A stretch of 64,000 nt of DNA from an uncultured Bacteroidales bacterium (lineage in GTDB: Bacteria > Bacteroidota > Bacteroidia > Bacteroidales > F082), in contig ONKQ01000012.1 of the NCBI GenBank assembly GCA_900318465.1, positions 58,507 to 122,506 of the forward strand, given 5' to 3'. Position numbers and translations under genes: made by a program. Numbering within the stretch: the stretch's first letter is position 1; every line of letters starts with the position of its first letter. The notes under the pieces were generated by a model that made no database searches, had not been told where the DNA came from, and saw only the letters and a list, made by a program, of their open reading frames with translations. Below are positions 48,043 to 56,768 of the stretch, in pieces.

Positions 48043-50838
48043 ATGAAAAAGCTGACATTAACCTTAATCGCAACGCTGGCCTTGAGCGCAACCATGCTCG
48101 CCCAGTATGCCGTGCCCTTCGACCAGAATGTCAGAAGAGGCAAATTGGAAAACGGATTGACCTATTACATCCGTCACAACGAGAAACCCGCCCAACGCGC
48201 CAACTTCTACATCGCGCAGAAAGTCGGCTCCATCCTCGAAGAGGAAGACCAGCGCGGTTTGGCCCACTTCTTGGAACACATGGCCTTCAACGGCACTGCC
48301 AACTTCCCTGGCAAGTCACTCCTTAATTACATGGAGCACAACGGCGTGAAGTTCGGCGAAAACGTGAACGCTTGGACCAGCATCGAGCAAACCGTCTACA
48401 TGCTGACCAATGTGCCGACCACCAATCCCAACCTCATCGACTCGTGCATCCTCATCCTTCACGATTGGTCGAGTTTCATCTCCTTGGAAGGCCCCGAAAT
48501 CGACAAGGAGCGCGGCGTCATCCTCGAAGAGAAACGCACACGCAACGATGCCCAACAGCGCATGTGGGAAAAAATGTTGCCTGAAATCTACCCCAACAGT
48601 CCCTATGGTCATCGTATGCCTATCGGCACCGAGGAAGTCATCACCGGCTTCGACCATGAGGCCCTGCGCGCCTACTACCACAAGTGGTATCGCCCTGACT
48701 TACAAGGCATCATCATCATTGGCGACGTGGATGTGAACGTGGTGGAAAATCACCTGAAGGCCATCTTCGAGGACATCCCCGCCCCTGTCAACCCCGCCGA
48801 GCGCACTCGTTTTGAGGTGGCCGACAACGCCGAACCCATCATCAGCATCTGCACCGACCGCGAAGAAACCAACTACAATATTTCGATCTACTACAAACAC
48901 GACGTGGTGCCGAACGAGGCCAAGGACCAAATCGGTTATTGGCTGAAAGGCTACATCGACCAACTTGTGGCCACCATGTACAACAACCGGATGCAGGAAC
49001 TCACCCAAAAAGCCAACCCGCCCTTCATCTTCGGCTATGGCTACTACGGCACCTTCTTCGTCAGCGACACCAAGGACGCTTGGACTTCGTTGGCATACGC
49101 CAAGGACAAGGACGGCATCGATGAGGCAATCAACGCCATCATTGCCGAGAACAAGCGTATGCAACAATATGGCTTCACCGCCTCCGAATTTGAACGCGCC
49201 AAGGCCGACCTGATGAAACGCATTGAGAACCAGTATGATGAGCGCGACAAGCAGGAAACCGCACGCCTGTTCTATCCCATCCTCAGCCACTTCCTCACCA
49301 ACGAGCCGCTGTTGGGCATTGAGAACGAGTACATGTTGCTCAGTCAAGCGATGCCCTTCTTCGAGGTTGAACAAATCAACGAATACGCCAAGGAACTGAT
49401 TCGTGAAGACAACATCGTCATCACCCTGACCGCACCCGAGAAGAAAGGCGAAAAACTGCCCACCAAAGAAGAGCTCCTCGCCATGTTCAATGCGGCCAAT
49501 GCCGTTGAAGTGACACCTTACGAAGAGACCGTCAGCAACGAGCCGCTGATTGCCACCCTTCCCGTGAAAGGCGCCATTGAGAGCAAGAAACACGACGACA
49601 CCTTCGATGCCACCATCCTCACCTTGAAGAATGGCGTGAAGGTCATCTACAAACCCACCAATTTCAAGGACGACGAAATCCTGATGAGTGCCTACAGCTT
49701 CGGCGGCTATTCCGCCATGGACCAGAGCGACCCGTTCACTTTGCAGGAAATCAACTCGTTGATCACCCTTGGTGGCGTGGGCAACTTCAGTGCCATCGAC
49801 CTGCCCAAAGTGTTGGCTGGCAAGAAAGTGAGAGTCAATCCTAACATTCAGTCATTCACTGAAGGCATGAGCGGCAACTGCTCCGTGAAGGATTTGGAAA
49901 CTATGCTGCAACTCACCTATTTATATTTCAACAGTCCCCGCAGCGACGAGGAAGCCTTCCAGTCCTACATCACCCGCACCAAGGCCATGGTCGCCAATGC
50001 CGAATCCGACCCGATGACAGCCTTCCGCGACAACCTGATGTTCGCTTTGTACGACAATCACCCGTTGGTCAAGCGCATGAAAGCCGAAGACTACGACAAG
50101 GTGGACTATGCCAAGGCCCTGAAGCTCTATGCCGACCGTTTCAAGGATGCCAACAACTTCGTTTTCACCTTCGTGGGCAACATCGACCCCGAAACTTTTG
50201 AACCCATGATTGAACAATACATCGGTTCGCTGAAGACCAAGAAGAACGACGAGACTTGGACCTCCAACGTGCCCGTCATCACCGACAAGGACGTCACCAG
50301 CCACTACACCAAGGCTATGGAAAACCCGAAAGTCACCTGCTACACCATCTACAACGGCGACATGGAATTTAGCCGCAAGAACCAACTGACCATGCAAGCC
50401 TTGAGCGATGTGATGGACATCGTCTACACCGAGAAAATCCGTGAAGACGAAGGCGGCACCTACGGTGTGGGCGTACAAGGCAACCTCAGCCTCCGCCCGA
50501 AGCAAACCTTCATGTTCCTCATCGGCTTCGACACCAACAAGGAAATGTACGAGAAGCTGATGGGCATCGCCATTGCCGAGTTGCAGAACGTGGCTAACAA
50601 CGGCCCGCGCCCCGAAGACCTGAAAAAAGTGAAGGAATTCCTCGTCAAGAAGCATGCCGAAGACTTGGAGAATAACCGTTATTGGATGAACTGCATTCAG
50701 ACACAGGACTGCGATGGCTACAACCCCATGGCCAACTATGACGAAATCATCAACGGCATCACCCCCGACGACGTGGCCAACATGGCGAAGGCCGTGCTGA
50801 AAGGACACAAGAAGGAAGTGGTGCAGATACCCGAATAA
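48043..50838 (+). CDS. M16-family zinc protease (pitrilysin-like)
   Basis: 931 residues. Signal peptide 1-20 (..SATMLAQ). N-terminal active domain with inverted zinc motif HFLEH (about 76-80) and the distal Glu in GVILEEKRTR; second, inactive half-domain from about 510 (ATILTLKNGVKVIYKPTNF) and the C-terminal RxxxxY-like region LEDGGTYGVGVQGN (EDEGGTYGVG). Periplasmic oligopeptidase typical of Bacteroidota. Preceded by an AT-rich repeat leader. Confidence 0.95.
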   Translation: MKKLTLTLIATLALSATMLAQYAVPFDQNVRRGKLENGLTYYIRHNEKPAQRANFYIAQKVGSILEEEDQRGLAHFLEHMAFNGTANFPGKSLLNYMEHNGVKFGENVNAWTSIEQTVYMLTNVPTTNPNLIDSCILILHDWSSFISLEGPEIDKERGVILEEKRTRNDAQQRMWEKMLPEIYPNSPYGHRMPIGTEEVITGFDHEALRAYYHKWYRPDLQGIIIIGDVDVNVVENHLKAIFEDIPAPVNPAERTRFEVADNAEPIISICTDREETNYNISIYYKHDVVPNEAKDQIGYWLKGYIDQLVATMYNNRMQELTQKANPPFIFGYGYYGTFFVSDTKDAWTSLAYAKDKDGIDEAINAIIAENKRMQQYGFTASEFERAKADLMKRIENQYDERDKQETARLFYPILSHFLTNEPLLGIENEYMLLSQAMPFFEVEQINEYAKELIREDNIVITLTAPEKKGEKLPTKEELLAMFNAANAVEVTPYEETVSNEPLIATLPVKGAIESKKHDDTFDATILTLKNGVKVIYKPTNFKDDEILMSAYSFGGYSAMDQSDPFTLQEINSLITLGGVGNFSAIDLPKVLAGKKVRVNPNIQSFTEGMSGNCSVKDLETMLQLTYLYFNSPRSDEEAFQSYITRTKAMVANAESDPMTAFRDNLMFALYDNHPLVKRMKAEDYDKVDYAKALKLYADRFKDANNFVFTFVGNIDPETFEPMIEQYIGSLKTKKNDETWTSNVPVITDKDVTSHYTKAMENPKVTCYTIYNGDMEFSRKNQLTMQALSDVMDIVYTEKIREDEGGTYGVGVQGNLSLRPKQTFMFLIGFDTNKEMYEKLMGIAIAELQNVANNGPRPEDLKKVKEFLVKKHAEDLENNRYWMNCIQTQDCDGYNPMANYDEIINGITPDDVANMAKAVLKGHKKEVVQIPE

Positions 50839-50841
50839 TGT

Positions 50842-50928
50842 TTGGCTTTTAGCTATTAGCCATTAGCTGTTAGCTTAGTTGCTGACGAGCTAATGGCTAA
50901 CAGCTAACAGCTAAAAGCTAACAGCCAA
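50842..50928. repeat. Long inverted repeat between M16 gene and MFS gene
   Basis: Arms based on TTAGCTATTAGCCATTAGCT and AGCTAATGGCTAACAGCTAA can form a hairpin of more than 25 bp with a short loop; the arms also contain the tandem word TAGC. May act as a terminator. Confidence 0.8.
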
Positions 50929-50966
50929 TCTTTAAATCTTGAATCTTTAAATCTTTAAATTACAAA
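50929..50966 (+). repeat. AT-rich oriented repeat in the MFS gene leader
   Basis: AATCTTTAAATCTTGAATCT followed by TTAAATCTTTAAATTAC, ending 5 bases before the start at 50972. Confidence 0.8.
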
Positions 50967-50971
50967 TAATT

Positions 50972-52606
50972 ATGACAGAAAAACTCACATTGAGAGACAA
51001 TCCGACCATGCGTTGGATTGCCTTGTTGCTCTTGGCCTTGGCCATGTTTTGCAGCTACATCTTCATGGACATTTTGTCCCCCATCTTTGACCTGATGCAG
51101 GAAACCCGTGGTTGGGATAGTGCCTCATTCGGCCGTATGCAGGGCGCAGAAGTGTTCTTGAACGTCTATGTATTCTTCCTCATCTTCGCGGGCATCATCC
51201 TCGACAAGATGGGTGTGCGCTTCACCGCCGTGCTTTCGGGTGCCGTAATGCTTGTGGGCGGCTTAATCAAGTTTTATGCCGTCAGTGAAAGTTTTATGGG
51301 CACAAGTTTGGAAACTTGGTTCAACACTCACCTCAACTGGAACGTCAACATTCCGTTCATCGGCGACATTTTGCCTTTTGCAGACGGAATGCCCGGATCA
51401 GCCAAATTGGCTGCCATCGGTTTTATGATCTTCGGTAGCGGCTGCGAGATGGCTGGCATCACCGTGAGCCGTGGCATCGTAAAATGGTTCAAGGGCCGCG
51501 AAACGGCTTTGGCCATGGGTTCCGAGATGGCATTGGCCCGTTTGGGTGTGGCCACCTGCATGATTTTCTCGCCCTATTTCGCCAAGTTAGGCGGCGAAAT
51601 CCATGTCTCTAACTCAGTCAAGTTTGGCGTGGTGCTGCTCTGCATCGCCCTGATAATGTTCATCGTTTATTTCTTTATGGACAAGAAACTTGACTCCCAG
51701 ACTGGCGAAGCCGAAGAAAAGGACGACCCGTTCAAGGTCAGCGACATCGGCAAGATTTTGTCGAGCCTCGGATTCTGGTTGGTCGCTTTGCTCTGCGTGC
51801 TGTATTATTCGGCCATCTTCCCATTCCAGAAGTACGCTGTCAATATGCTGCAATGCAACCTGACGCTCAACCCCGCCGACATCAGCACCTATTGGGGCGG
51901 CAGCACTGAAAACTTCCCGATTTCAGTCACCATCGTCCAATACATCCTTATGCTCATCGTGGCCATCTGCTCGTTTGCCAGTAACTTCTCGAAGAAGAAA
52001 GGCATGAAATTTGGATTGATGGCTATTGCCGTCGTCTTCCTTGTAATCTATTGCTATATGGGCTACATGCGTGGCACCGCCGAGACCATTTTCGCTGTGT
52101 TCCCGTTGTTGGCCGTGGCCATCACTCCCATCCTCGGCAACTATGTGGACCACAAAGGCAAGGCCGCCACAATGCTTATGCTTGGCTCCATCCTGCTCAT
52201 CGTCTGCCACCTCACCTTCGCCTTCATTTTGCCTGCCTTCAAGGGTAACGCTGTTGGCGGAACCGTGGTAGCCTACGTCACCATCCTTGTGCTGGGTGCC
52301 TCCTTCTCATTGGTGCCTGCCGCCTTGTGGCCGAGCGTCCCGAAGTTGGTGGACGAAAAGATTATAGGTTCGGCCTATGCCCTGATTTTCTGGATTCAGA
52401 ACATCGGTCTCGGTTTATTCCCCACCCTTATCGGGAATGTGCTGAAAAACACCAACCCCGAAGGCACAGCCGCCCATGAGTTGAATTATACTTGGGCACT
52501 CGTTATGTTGGCCTGCCTCGGTATGGCCGCTTTGCTCATCTCGGTCTATCTCAAGGCTGTTGACAAGAAGAAAGGCTTTGGTCTTGAGGAGCCTAACATC
52601 AAGTAA
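50972..52606 (+). CDS. Major facilitator superfamily transporter
   Basis: 544 residues, about 12 membrane helices, with the MFS loop GIILDKMGVRFTAVLSG after helix 2 and a long periplasmic insert near residues 105-150 (TSLETWFNTHLNWNVNI..). Middle: FKGRETALAMG and MARLGVATCM. Second half: GNYVDHKGKAATML and LWPSVPKLVDEKIIGSAYAL, resembling the animal MFSD1 type. Substrate unknown. Terminator at 52639-52668. Confidence 0.9.
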   Translation: MTEKLTLRDNPTMRWIALLLLALAMFCSYIFMDILSPIFDLMQETRGWDSASFGRMQGAEVFLNVYVFFLIFAGIILDKMGVRFTAVLSGAVMLVGGLIKFYAVSESFMGTSLETWFNTHLNWNVNIPFIGDILPFADGMPGSAKLAAIGFMIFGSGCEMAGITVSRGIVKWFKGRETALAMGSEMALARLGVATCMIFSPYFAKLGGEIHVSNSVKFGVVLLCIALIMFIVYFFMDKKLDSQTGEAEEKDDPFKVSDIGKILSSLGFWLVALLCVLYYSAIFPFQKYAVNMLQCNLTLNPADISTYWGGSTENFPISVTIVQYILMLIVAICSFASNFSKKKGMKFGLMAIAVVFLVIYCYMGYMRGTAETIFAVFPLLAVAITPILGNYVDHKGKAATMLMLGSILLIVCHLTFAFILPAFKGNAVGGTVVAYVTILVLGASFSLVPAALWPSVPKLVDEKIIGSAYALIFWIQNIGLGLFPTLIGNVLKNTNPEGTAAHELNYTWALVMLACLGMAALLISVYLKAVDKKKGFGLEEPNIK

Positions 52607-52638
52607 TTTTGGATTTAAATCCAAAAATTTTAGATTGT

Positions 52639-52676
52639 AGAGGGTGTGTCAATACAGGCACACCCTCTTTTGTTTT
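52639..52676 (+). terminator. Terminator after the MFS gene
   Basis: 10-bp stem AGAGGGTGTG / CACACCCTCT, loop of ten bases, then TTTTGTTTTATTT. Confidence 0.9.
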
Positions 52677-52727
52677 ATTTTTAAGTCGATTTTTTCCGTT
52701 TTTCTTGCTCAATACAAACTAAAAGCA

Positions 52728-52735
52728 TATTTTTG
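52728..52735 (+). promoter_or_regulatory. -7 promoter element (TATTTTTG) for the second AAA/DUF4143 ATPase
   Basis: TATTTTTG, 72 bases upstream of ATG 52808. Confidence 0.55.
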
Positions 52736-52807
52736 CGCATTATTTTATCCTATAAACCGAAATAATTCAAGAAAATTACCATATATAAGTTGAAAAAATT
52801 CTGAATC

Positions 52808-54079
52808 ATGGACAAGCAGGTCATCAAGAGAATCATTGCAGAGCGACACCAAGAAATTCGTGAAAGACGACTTGTGGAACGACCACAGTTGTTTGAACAC
52901 AAGATGAACTATGCGTTGGTGGGCATCAGAAGGGCTGGAAAATCGTGCCTAATGATACAAGACATGCAACAGCGCATCGCCACAGGAGAAATCGCCATTG
53001 AGGATTGTCTTTACATCAACTTTGAGGACGAGCGCATCCGCTATATGCCATCCACAGAACTCGGATTTATCCTCGACTGCCATGCCGAAATGTTTGGCGA
53101 CCGCAAGCCTTTGATTTATCTCGATGAAATTCAAGTCATTGAAGGTTGGGAACAATTTGTGCGCCGCCTTGCCGACCAGCAGTACCGCGTCATGGTGACG
53201 GGCAGCAACGCCAAGATGCTCAGCAGCGAGATTGCATCCACCTTGGGAGGCCGCTTCGTCATCCGCGAGATTTGGCCATTTTCTTTCCGTGAATATTTAG
53301 CCTATCGCGGCTTGGCTTTGGAGAAGAATTGGCAATATGACGCAACCACGCTTCACGAGATAGCCCGCCGAATGGAGGAGTATTTCTACTTTGGTGGCTT
53401 CGCTGAAGCCTTCGATCTTGTTGACAAGCGCGAGTGGATCAACAGTCTCTACCAGAAAATACTGATGGGCGACACTATTGCGCGTCACAGCATACGAAAC
53501 ACACGTTCCATCCGCCTTTTAGCGAAGAAATTGGCCGACAGCGTGATGCAACCTACTGCCTTGTCGCGCCTCCAGAACATCATCAAATCCTCGGGCGAGA
53601 AAATCGGGCTTGACACCGTAAAGGACTATTTGCAATACTTTGAAGAGAGCTACCTAACTTTCTCATTGCCCAACTTCGTGTCGCCCATCACCGACCAAGA
53701 GACCATCAAGAAACGATACTACGCCGACAACGGATTGTTGAACATTTTTCTCTTCAACGGCGAAACCAAACTATTGGAAAACCTTTGTGCCATCCATCTG
53801 ATGAAACAGTTTGGCAACACCGACGAACCACACCTATTCTATTACAACCGTAACATCGAGGTTGATTTCTATGTGCCAGAAGCAGGAGTCGCAGTACAGG
53901 CCTCCTATGACATCAACGATGATGAAACCCGTCGGCGCGAAATCTCCGCGCTTGTATCGCTCAACAAGGTTTTCCCCTTAAAGAAGGCCATCATCGTCAC
54001 ACGCGACCATGAGGAACAAATTGAGGAGTTGGGACTCACTATCGAAGTCGTTCCCATTTGGAAATGGCTGTTAGACTGA
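52808..54079 (+). CDS. AAA-family ATPase with DUF4143 domain (second copy)
   Basis: 423 residues. P-loop ALVGIRRAGKSCLM (about 36-49), Walker B LIYLDEIQVIEGWEQF, sensor VMVTGSN, GGRFVIREIWPFSFREYL, and C-terminal DUF4143 with FYYNRNIEVDFYVPEAGVAVQASY (acidic nuclease-like E-x-D). Only distantly related to the ATPase at 6352. The stop codon directly abuts a truncated relic of another gene, so this gene may have been inserted there. Confidence 0.9.
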   Translation: MDKQVIKRIIAERHQEIRERRLVERPQLFEHKMNYALVGIRRAGKSCLMIQDMQQRIATGEIAIEDCLYINFEDERIRYMPSTELGFILDCHAEMFGDRKPLIYLDEIQVIEGWEQFVRRLADQQYRVMVTGSNAKMLSSEIASTLGGRFVIREIWPFSFREYLAYRGLALEKNWQYDATTLHEIARRMEEYFYFGGFAEAFDLVDKREWINSLYQKILMGDTIARHSIRNTRSIRLLAKKLADSVMQPTALSRLQNIIKSSGEKIGLDTVKDYLQYFEESYLTFSLPNFVSPITDQETIKKRYYADNGLLNIFLFNGETKLLENLCAIHLMKQFGNTDEPHLFYYNRNIEVDFYVPEAGVAVQASYDINDDETRRREISALVSLNKVFPLKKAIIVTRDHEEQIEELGLTIEVVPIWKWLLD

Positions 54080-54080
54080 T

Positions 54081-54194
54081 TAATTCCTTCATGCACGCCT
54101 CAAGACATTCGCGCTCAGATTCGTGGTTTTCGTAATCGGCATCGGCCAAGTTGTAAAGCACACTCGCAACGGCATTTTTCTCTTCTGAGGTAAA
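54081..54194 (-). pseudogene. Relic of a gene like 56769-57104
   Basis: Minus-strand translation FTSEEKNAVASVLYNLADAD, then YENHESERECLEACMKEL, aligns to YTKEEQKAIASVLCNLVDADYQDHKGEKECLENCLKEL, the start of the intact protein at 56769. No start codon and nothing after KEL, where the ATPase gene ends. Confidence 0.85.
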
Positions 54195-54198
54195 TAAT

Positions 54199-54230
54199 CG
54201 AAAAAACCTCGCTAACGTGAGGTTTTTTCG
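54199..54230. terminator. Bidirectional terminator after the second ATPase
   Basis: 12-bp stem CGAAAAAACCTC / GAGGTTTTTTCG, 8-base loop. Confidence 0.9.
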
Positions 54231-54274
54231 TTGTTTATTCTTGCAAATTCGTGTTGACGAAAGGATTTTTTCCG

Positions 54275-54282
54275 TAATTTTG
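54275..54282 (+). promoter_or_regulatory. -7 promoter element (TAATTTTG) for small RNA or leader
   Basis: TAATTTTG, followed by a non-coding tract of about 130 bases and an intrinsic terminator at 54381-54421. Confidence 0.55.
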
Positions 54283-54289
54283 CCGCCTT

Positions 54290-54424
54290 AAACTAAAAAC
54301 CAGTGGAATGGCTGTATAAAACATTGATTATAAAGCAATTAGGGGGGATAATCTCCTTTTCAAACTTTTGTATATCCACTATCCAAGGCAGGGCTACAGG
54401 GCTTTGTCTTGGATTTTTTTGTTT
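54290..54424 (+). ncRNA. Candidate small RNA or attenuated leader
   Basis: Bounded by the promoter at 54275-54282 and a strong terminator (ATCCAAGGCA / TGTCTTGGAT, 54381-54414, then seven T). Inside are GTGGA / TCCAC and a GGGGATAATCTCC hairpin. No open frame. The next gene starts at 54474, 53 bases after the terminator, so the RNA could be an independent sRNA or a terminator-controlled leader. No known family recognised. Confidence 0.45.
54381..54421 (+). terminator. Terminator ending the candidate small RNA
   Basis: Ten-base stem with one G-U pair and a run of T. Upstream of the start of the gene at 54474. Confidence 0.75.
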
Positions 54425-54472
54425 AAATCTTTGAATCTTAAATCTTTAAATCTTAAATCTTTAAATCATAAA
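54425..54472 (+). repeat. AT-rich oriented repeat before the 54474 gene
   Basis: AAATCTTTGAATCTTAAATC then TTTAAATCTTAAATCTTTAA, ending just before the start codon. Confidence 0.8.
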
Positions 54473-54473
54473 A

Positions 54474-54812
54474 ATGAAGAAAAACAACAAAAAACTGAAA
54501 ACCATCGTGTTTTCGTTGGGATTGGGAGCGGCTATGCTGACAGCCCCGTCCGTAAAGGCCCAAGGAGTCTTTGGCGACATGCTTGACAATTACTATGAAG
54601 AGCGGGACGAAGCCAACCATGGTGCCTTGTTGAGGCAAGGAAACGGATCGGGCTACAGCATTGCAACCGAGCAATTCGGCAACAGCACAAGCGGTGCCTA
54701 CAACATCGGCACCGAGCAATTCGGACAAAACGCGCCTTTGGGCAGCGGACTATTCATCATGGCAGCGGCTGGTGCTGCCTACGCATTTAAAAAACGGAAA
54801 ATGAACAACTAA
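54474..54812 (+). CDS. Small secreted protein with C-terminal PLGSG-TM-KKRK tail, 112 aa
   Basis: Signal peptide 1-29 (..APSVKAQ). Middle contains a duplicated motif SIATEQFGNSTSGAYNIGTEQF. C-terminal PLGSGLFIMAAAGAAYAFKK RK: a Pro-Leu-Gly-Ser-Gly motif, hydrophobic helix and basic tail, as in several small Bacteroidales exported proteins, and similar in plan to sortase or exosortase signals. Membrane-anchored; function unknown. 15 bases before the next gene. Confidence 0.65.
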   Translation: MKKNNKKLKTIVFSLGLGAAMLTAPSVKAQGVFGDMLDNYYEERDEANHGALLRQGNGSGYSIATEQFGNSTSGAYNIGTEQFGQNAPLGSGLFIMAAAGAAYAFKKRKMNN

Positions 54813-54827
54813 AAAACCACGATCAAA

Positions 54828-56198
54828 ATGAAAAAACTTAGCGCAATCATCATCGCAATGGCACTCGTGCTCGGAATGGGCCAGTGCAAGAAACAGGAAA
54901 CACCCGCCACACCTGACAACAACGACGGAATGGTCTACATCACCGTGAACGTTGAAAACGGCGGCAGACACCACATCGAACCCAGCGTGGGAGCATACAT
55001 CTTCACCAATGGAGACACTCTGTATGTGGGCAACAATGGTCATTTTATAGGAAAATTGGAATACCAAGACGGTGCTTTCAGCGGCGGCATCCTATCGCCC
55101 AGCACTAATGACTACCTGCACTTCTACTTCTTTGGCGGCAAGACGCCCGCCACCGCTCCCACGATGGGAGAGACAACTGATTTCACCATCAGCATTGCCG
55201 ACCAAAGCGGCGATTTGCCCATTCTGGCTTATGGCCGCTCTGCACAAAAATACAGCGGTCCTGAAGGCCCCTATTCCACCACATTGAGGAACAAGTGCGC
55301 CTTGGTGAAATTCAATGTCGCAACATTATCAGTGGCGCCTACTTGCATCACTGGAATGAAGAACGAGGTGACCGTGAGTTTTGCGGAAAACACCTTGACA
55401 CCCAGCAAAGAAGGGGACGGCATTATCACCTTGTCCGAAGGCAGTGGAGAGAAATGGGCCATCCTTTTGCCACAAGAGGCAATGGCAGCGGGTGTGGAGG
55501 GTTCCGCATATTCTTCGAATGGAACATATACGGGAACATGCGAGGCTGTGCCAGCTATTGCAGAAAATGGCTATCTGCCTGCTGGAATTGATGTTGATGT
55601 AACTACGAATGTTATTCCTGAGCACATCTATGTCGACCTTGGCCTGCCGCGCCACACTTTGTGGGCCACCTGCAATGTGGGAGCCCTTGCCATAACCCCA
55701 GAGGCGTATGGCGACTACTTTGCCTGGGGCGAGACTGAACCGAAGAACGTATACGATTGGACCACGTACAAATACTGCGAAGGCACCAATAATACCTTGA
55801 CTAAATATTGTGACACAGACAGGCGGAGAACCTTGTTGCCCGAGGACGACGCTGCCACGGCCAACTGGGGACCAGACTGGCGTATGCCTACTAAATCGGA
55901 ATGGAATGACCTCGTTCTTTACACGGACATGAGATGGACGACCCTGAACGGTGTGTCCGGAATGCTTTTCACCGCCAAAAATGGCAGCGGCAACAGCATT
56001 TTCCTGCCCGCCGCTGGCGAGAAAGGGGTCGATGAACCCGGAGCAGCTGCCCAATGCTTTTATTGGTCGAATGAGCTCGGCTCCACACCGAGAGTTGCGG
56101 TGTATGCTACCTTCTATAAGGGCTATGAAGATGTGGATAATATGCAACGTTTTCTTGGTCTATCTGTGCGTCCAGTGCGTTCTACAGGGACGCACTAA
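54828..56198 (+). CDS. Putative surface lipoprotein, fimbrillin-like N-terminus and major paralogous domain C-terminus
   Basis: 456 residues. Signal peptide with LGMGQCKK (Cys20); Gln at -1 is a non-standard lipobox, although similar GQCKK starts occur in this order. Middle: beta-rich fimbrillin-like domain (about 30-245). C-terminal (about 255-450): HIYVDLGLPRHTLWATCNVGA, DYFAWGETEPKNVYDWTTYKY, WGPDWRMPTKSEWNDL and FLPAAGEKG, the signature of Fibrobacter/Bacteroidota major paralogous domain proteins. Surface role likely. The palindromic terminator at 56248 follows. Confidence 0.82.
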   Translation: MKKLSAIIIAMALVLGMGQCKKQETPATPDNNDGMVYITVNVENGGRHHIEPSVGAYIFTNGDTLYVGNNGHFIGKLEYQDGAFSGGILSPSTNDYLHFYFFGGKTPATAPTMGETTDFTISIADQSGDLPILAYGRSAQKYSGPEGPYSTTLRNKCALVKFNVATLSVAPTCITGMKNEVTVSFAENTLTPSKEGDGIITLSEGSGEKWAILLPQEAMAAGVEGSAYSSNGTYTGTCEAVPAIAENGYLPAGIDVDVTTNVIPEHIYVDLGLPRHTLWATCNVGALAITPEAYGDYFAWGETEPKNVYDWTTYKYCEGTNNTLTKYCDTDRRRTLLPEDDAATANWGPDWRMPTKSEWNDLVLYTDMRWTTLNGVSGMLFTAKNGSGNSIFLPAAGEKGVDEPGAAAQCFYWSNELGSTPRVAVYATFYKGYEDVDNMQRFLGLSVRPVRSTGTH

Positions 56199-56247
56199 CA
56201 TTTGTTCCGTTCTGGGCAAGATTGCCGTTTTCTTTGCGGCATGTTTT

Positions 56248-56284
56248 CGTAGAGACGCAAAATTTTGCGTCTCTACGTTTTTTT
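56248..56284 (+). terminator. Palindromic terminator, GTAGAGACGC type
   Basis: Perfect 30-bp palindrome with arms CGTAGAGACGCAAAA, followed by T7. Same outer arms as 907-936. Confidence 0.85.
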
Positions 56285-56387
56285 GTGTCGGTTTCAGCAC
56301 CCGTTCTTCCGAATTTGCCATTCGCAAGCCGTGAATATGAGCATTTGCAATGCGGGAATGATATAAGACCAACCTAATCAAATCCGG

Positions 56388-56426
56388 AAAAGGCGGCCTT
56401 CAATTTTTGAGGGTCGCCTTTTTGCT
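56388..56426 (+). terminator. Hairpin AAAAGGCGGCC
   Basis: 11-bp stem AAAAGGCGGCC / GGGTCGCCTTTT with one G-U pair and a T run. No gene directly upstream on this strand; the transcript it ends is not identified. Confidence 0.6.
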
Positions 56427-56536
56427 TGGTGTTGGTGGGTGTGCGGCAGCCGTGGTACGACAGCCCTACAGCCTATCCGCTGTAGTGCTGTCGCACTGCG
56501 GCAGCCGCGTAGGATGTCAGTATGCCTGTCGGTGTG

Positions 56537-56595
56537 CTGCCGTAGGTCGCGACACTGCCGCAGGTCGCGACGCTGCCGTAGGTCGCGACCTACGG
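56537..56595. repeat. 18-bp tandem repeat with GGTCGCGACC palindrome
   Basis: Three units of 18 bp, CTGCCGTAGGTCGCGACA and variants, ending in the 20-bp palindrome CCGTAGGTCGCGACCTACGG. Region 56199-56768 (570 bp) has no gene; it also holds hairpins CTACAGC/GCTGTAG, TGCGTC/GACGCA and the direct repeat TACGACAGCCCTACA / TACGACAACCCTACA (56452, 56752). Confidence 0.9.
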
Positions 56596-56768
56596 TTAGG
56601 GGTAGTTGCGTCTTTCAGACGCAGGGTCGGTCGGCGGCAGCCGAAAATTCGTTTAATTCGCGTAATTCGCCGTTGTTTATCCTTATTCGCCGATGCAAAT
56701 TTGCGAGTTTGTGTTGGCGTGGGTTCACACCCCAGCCGATGAAAAGCCATGATACGACAACCCTACAT

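Noticed and set aside
48700-50808. Two long minus-strand open frames opposite the M16 protease
   Set aside because: Antisense shadows with low-complexity Val/Gly/His composition and no family motif.
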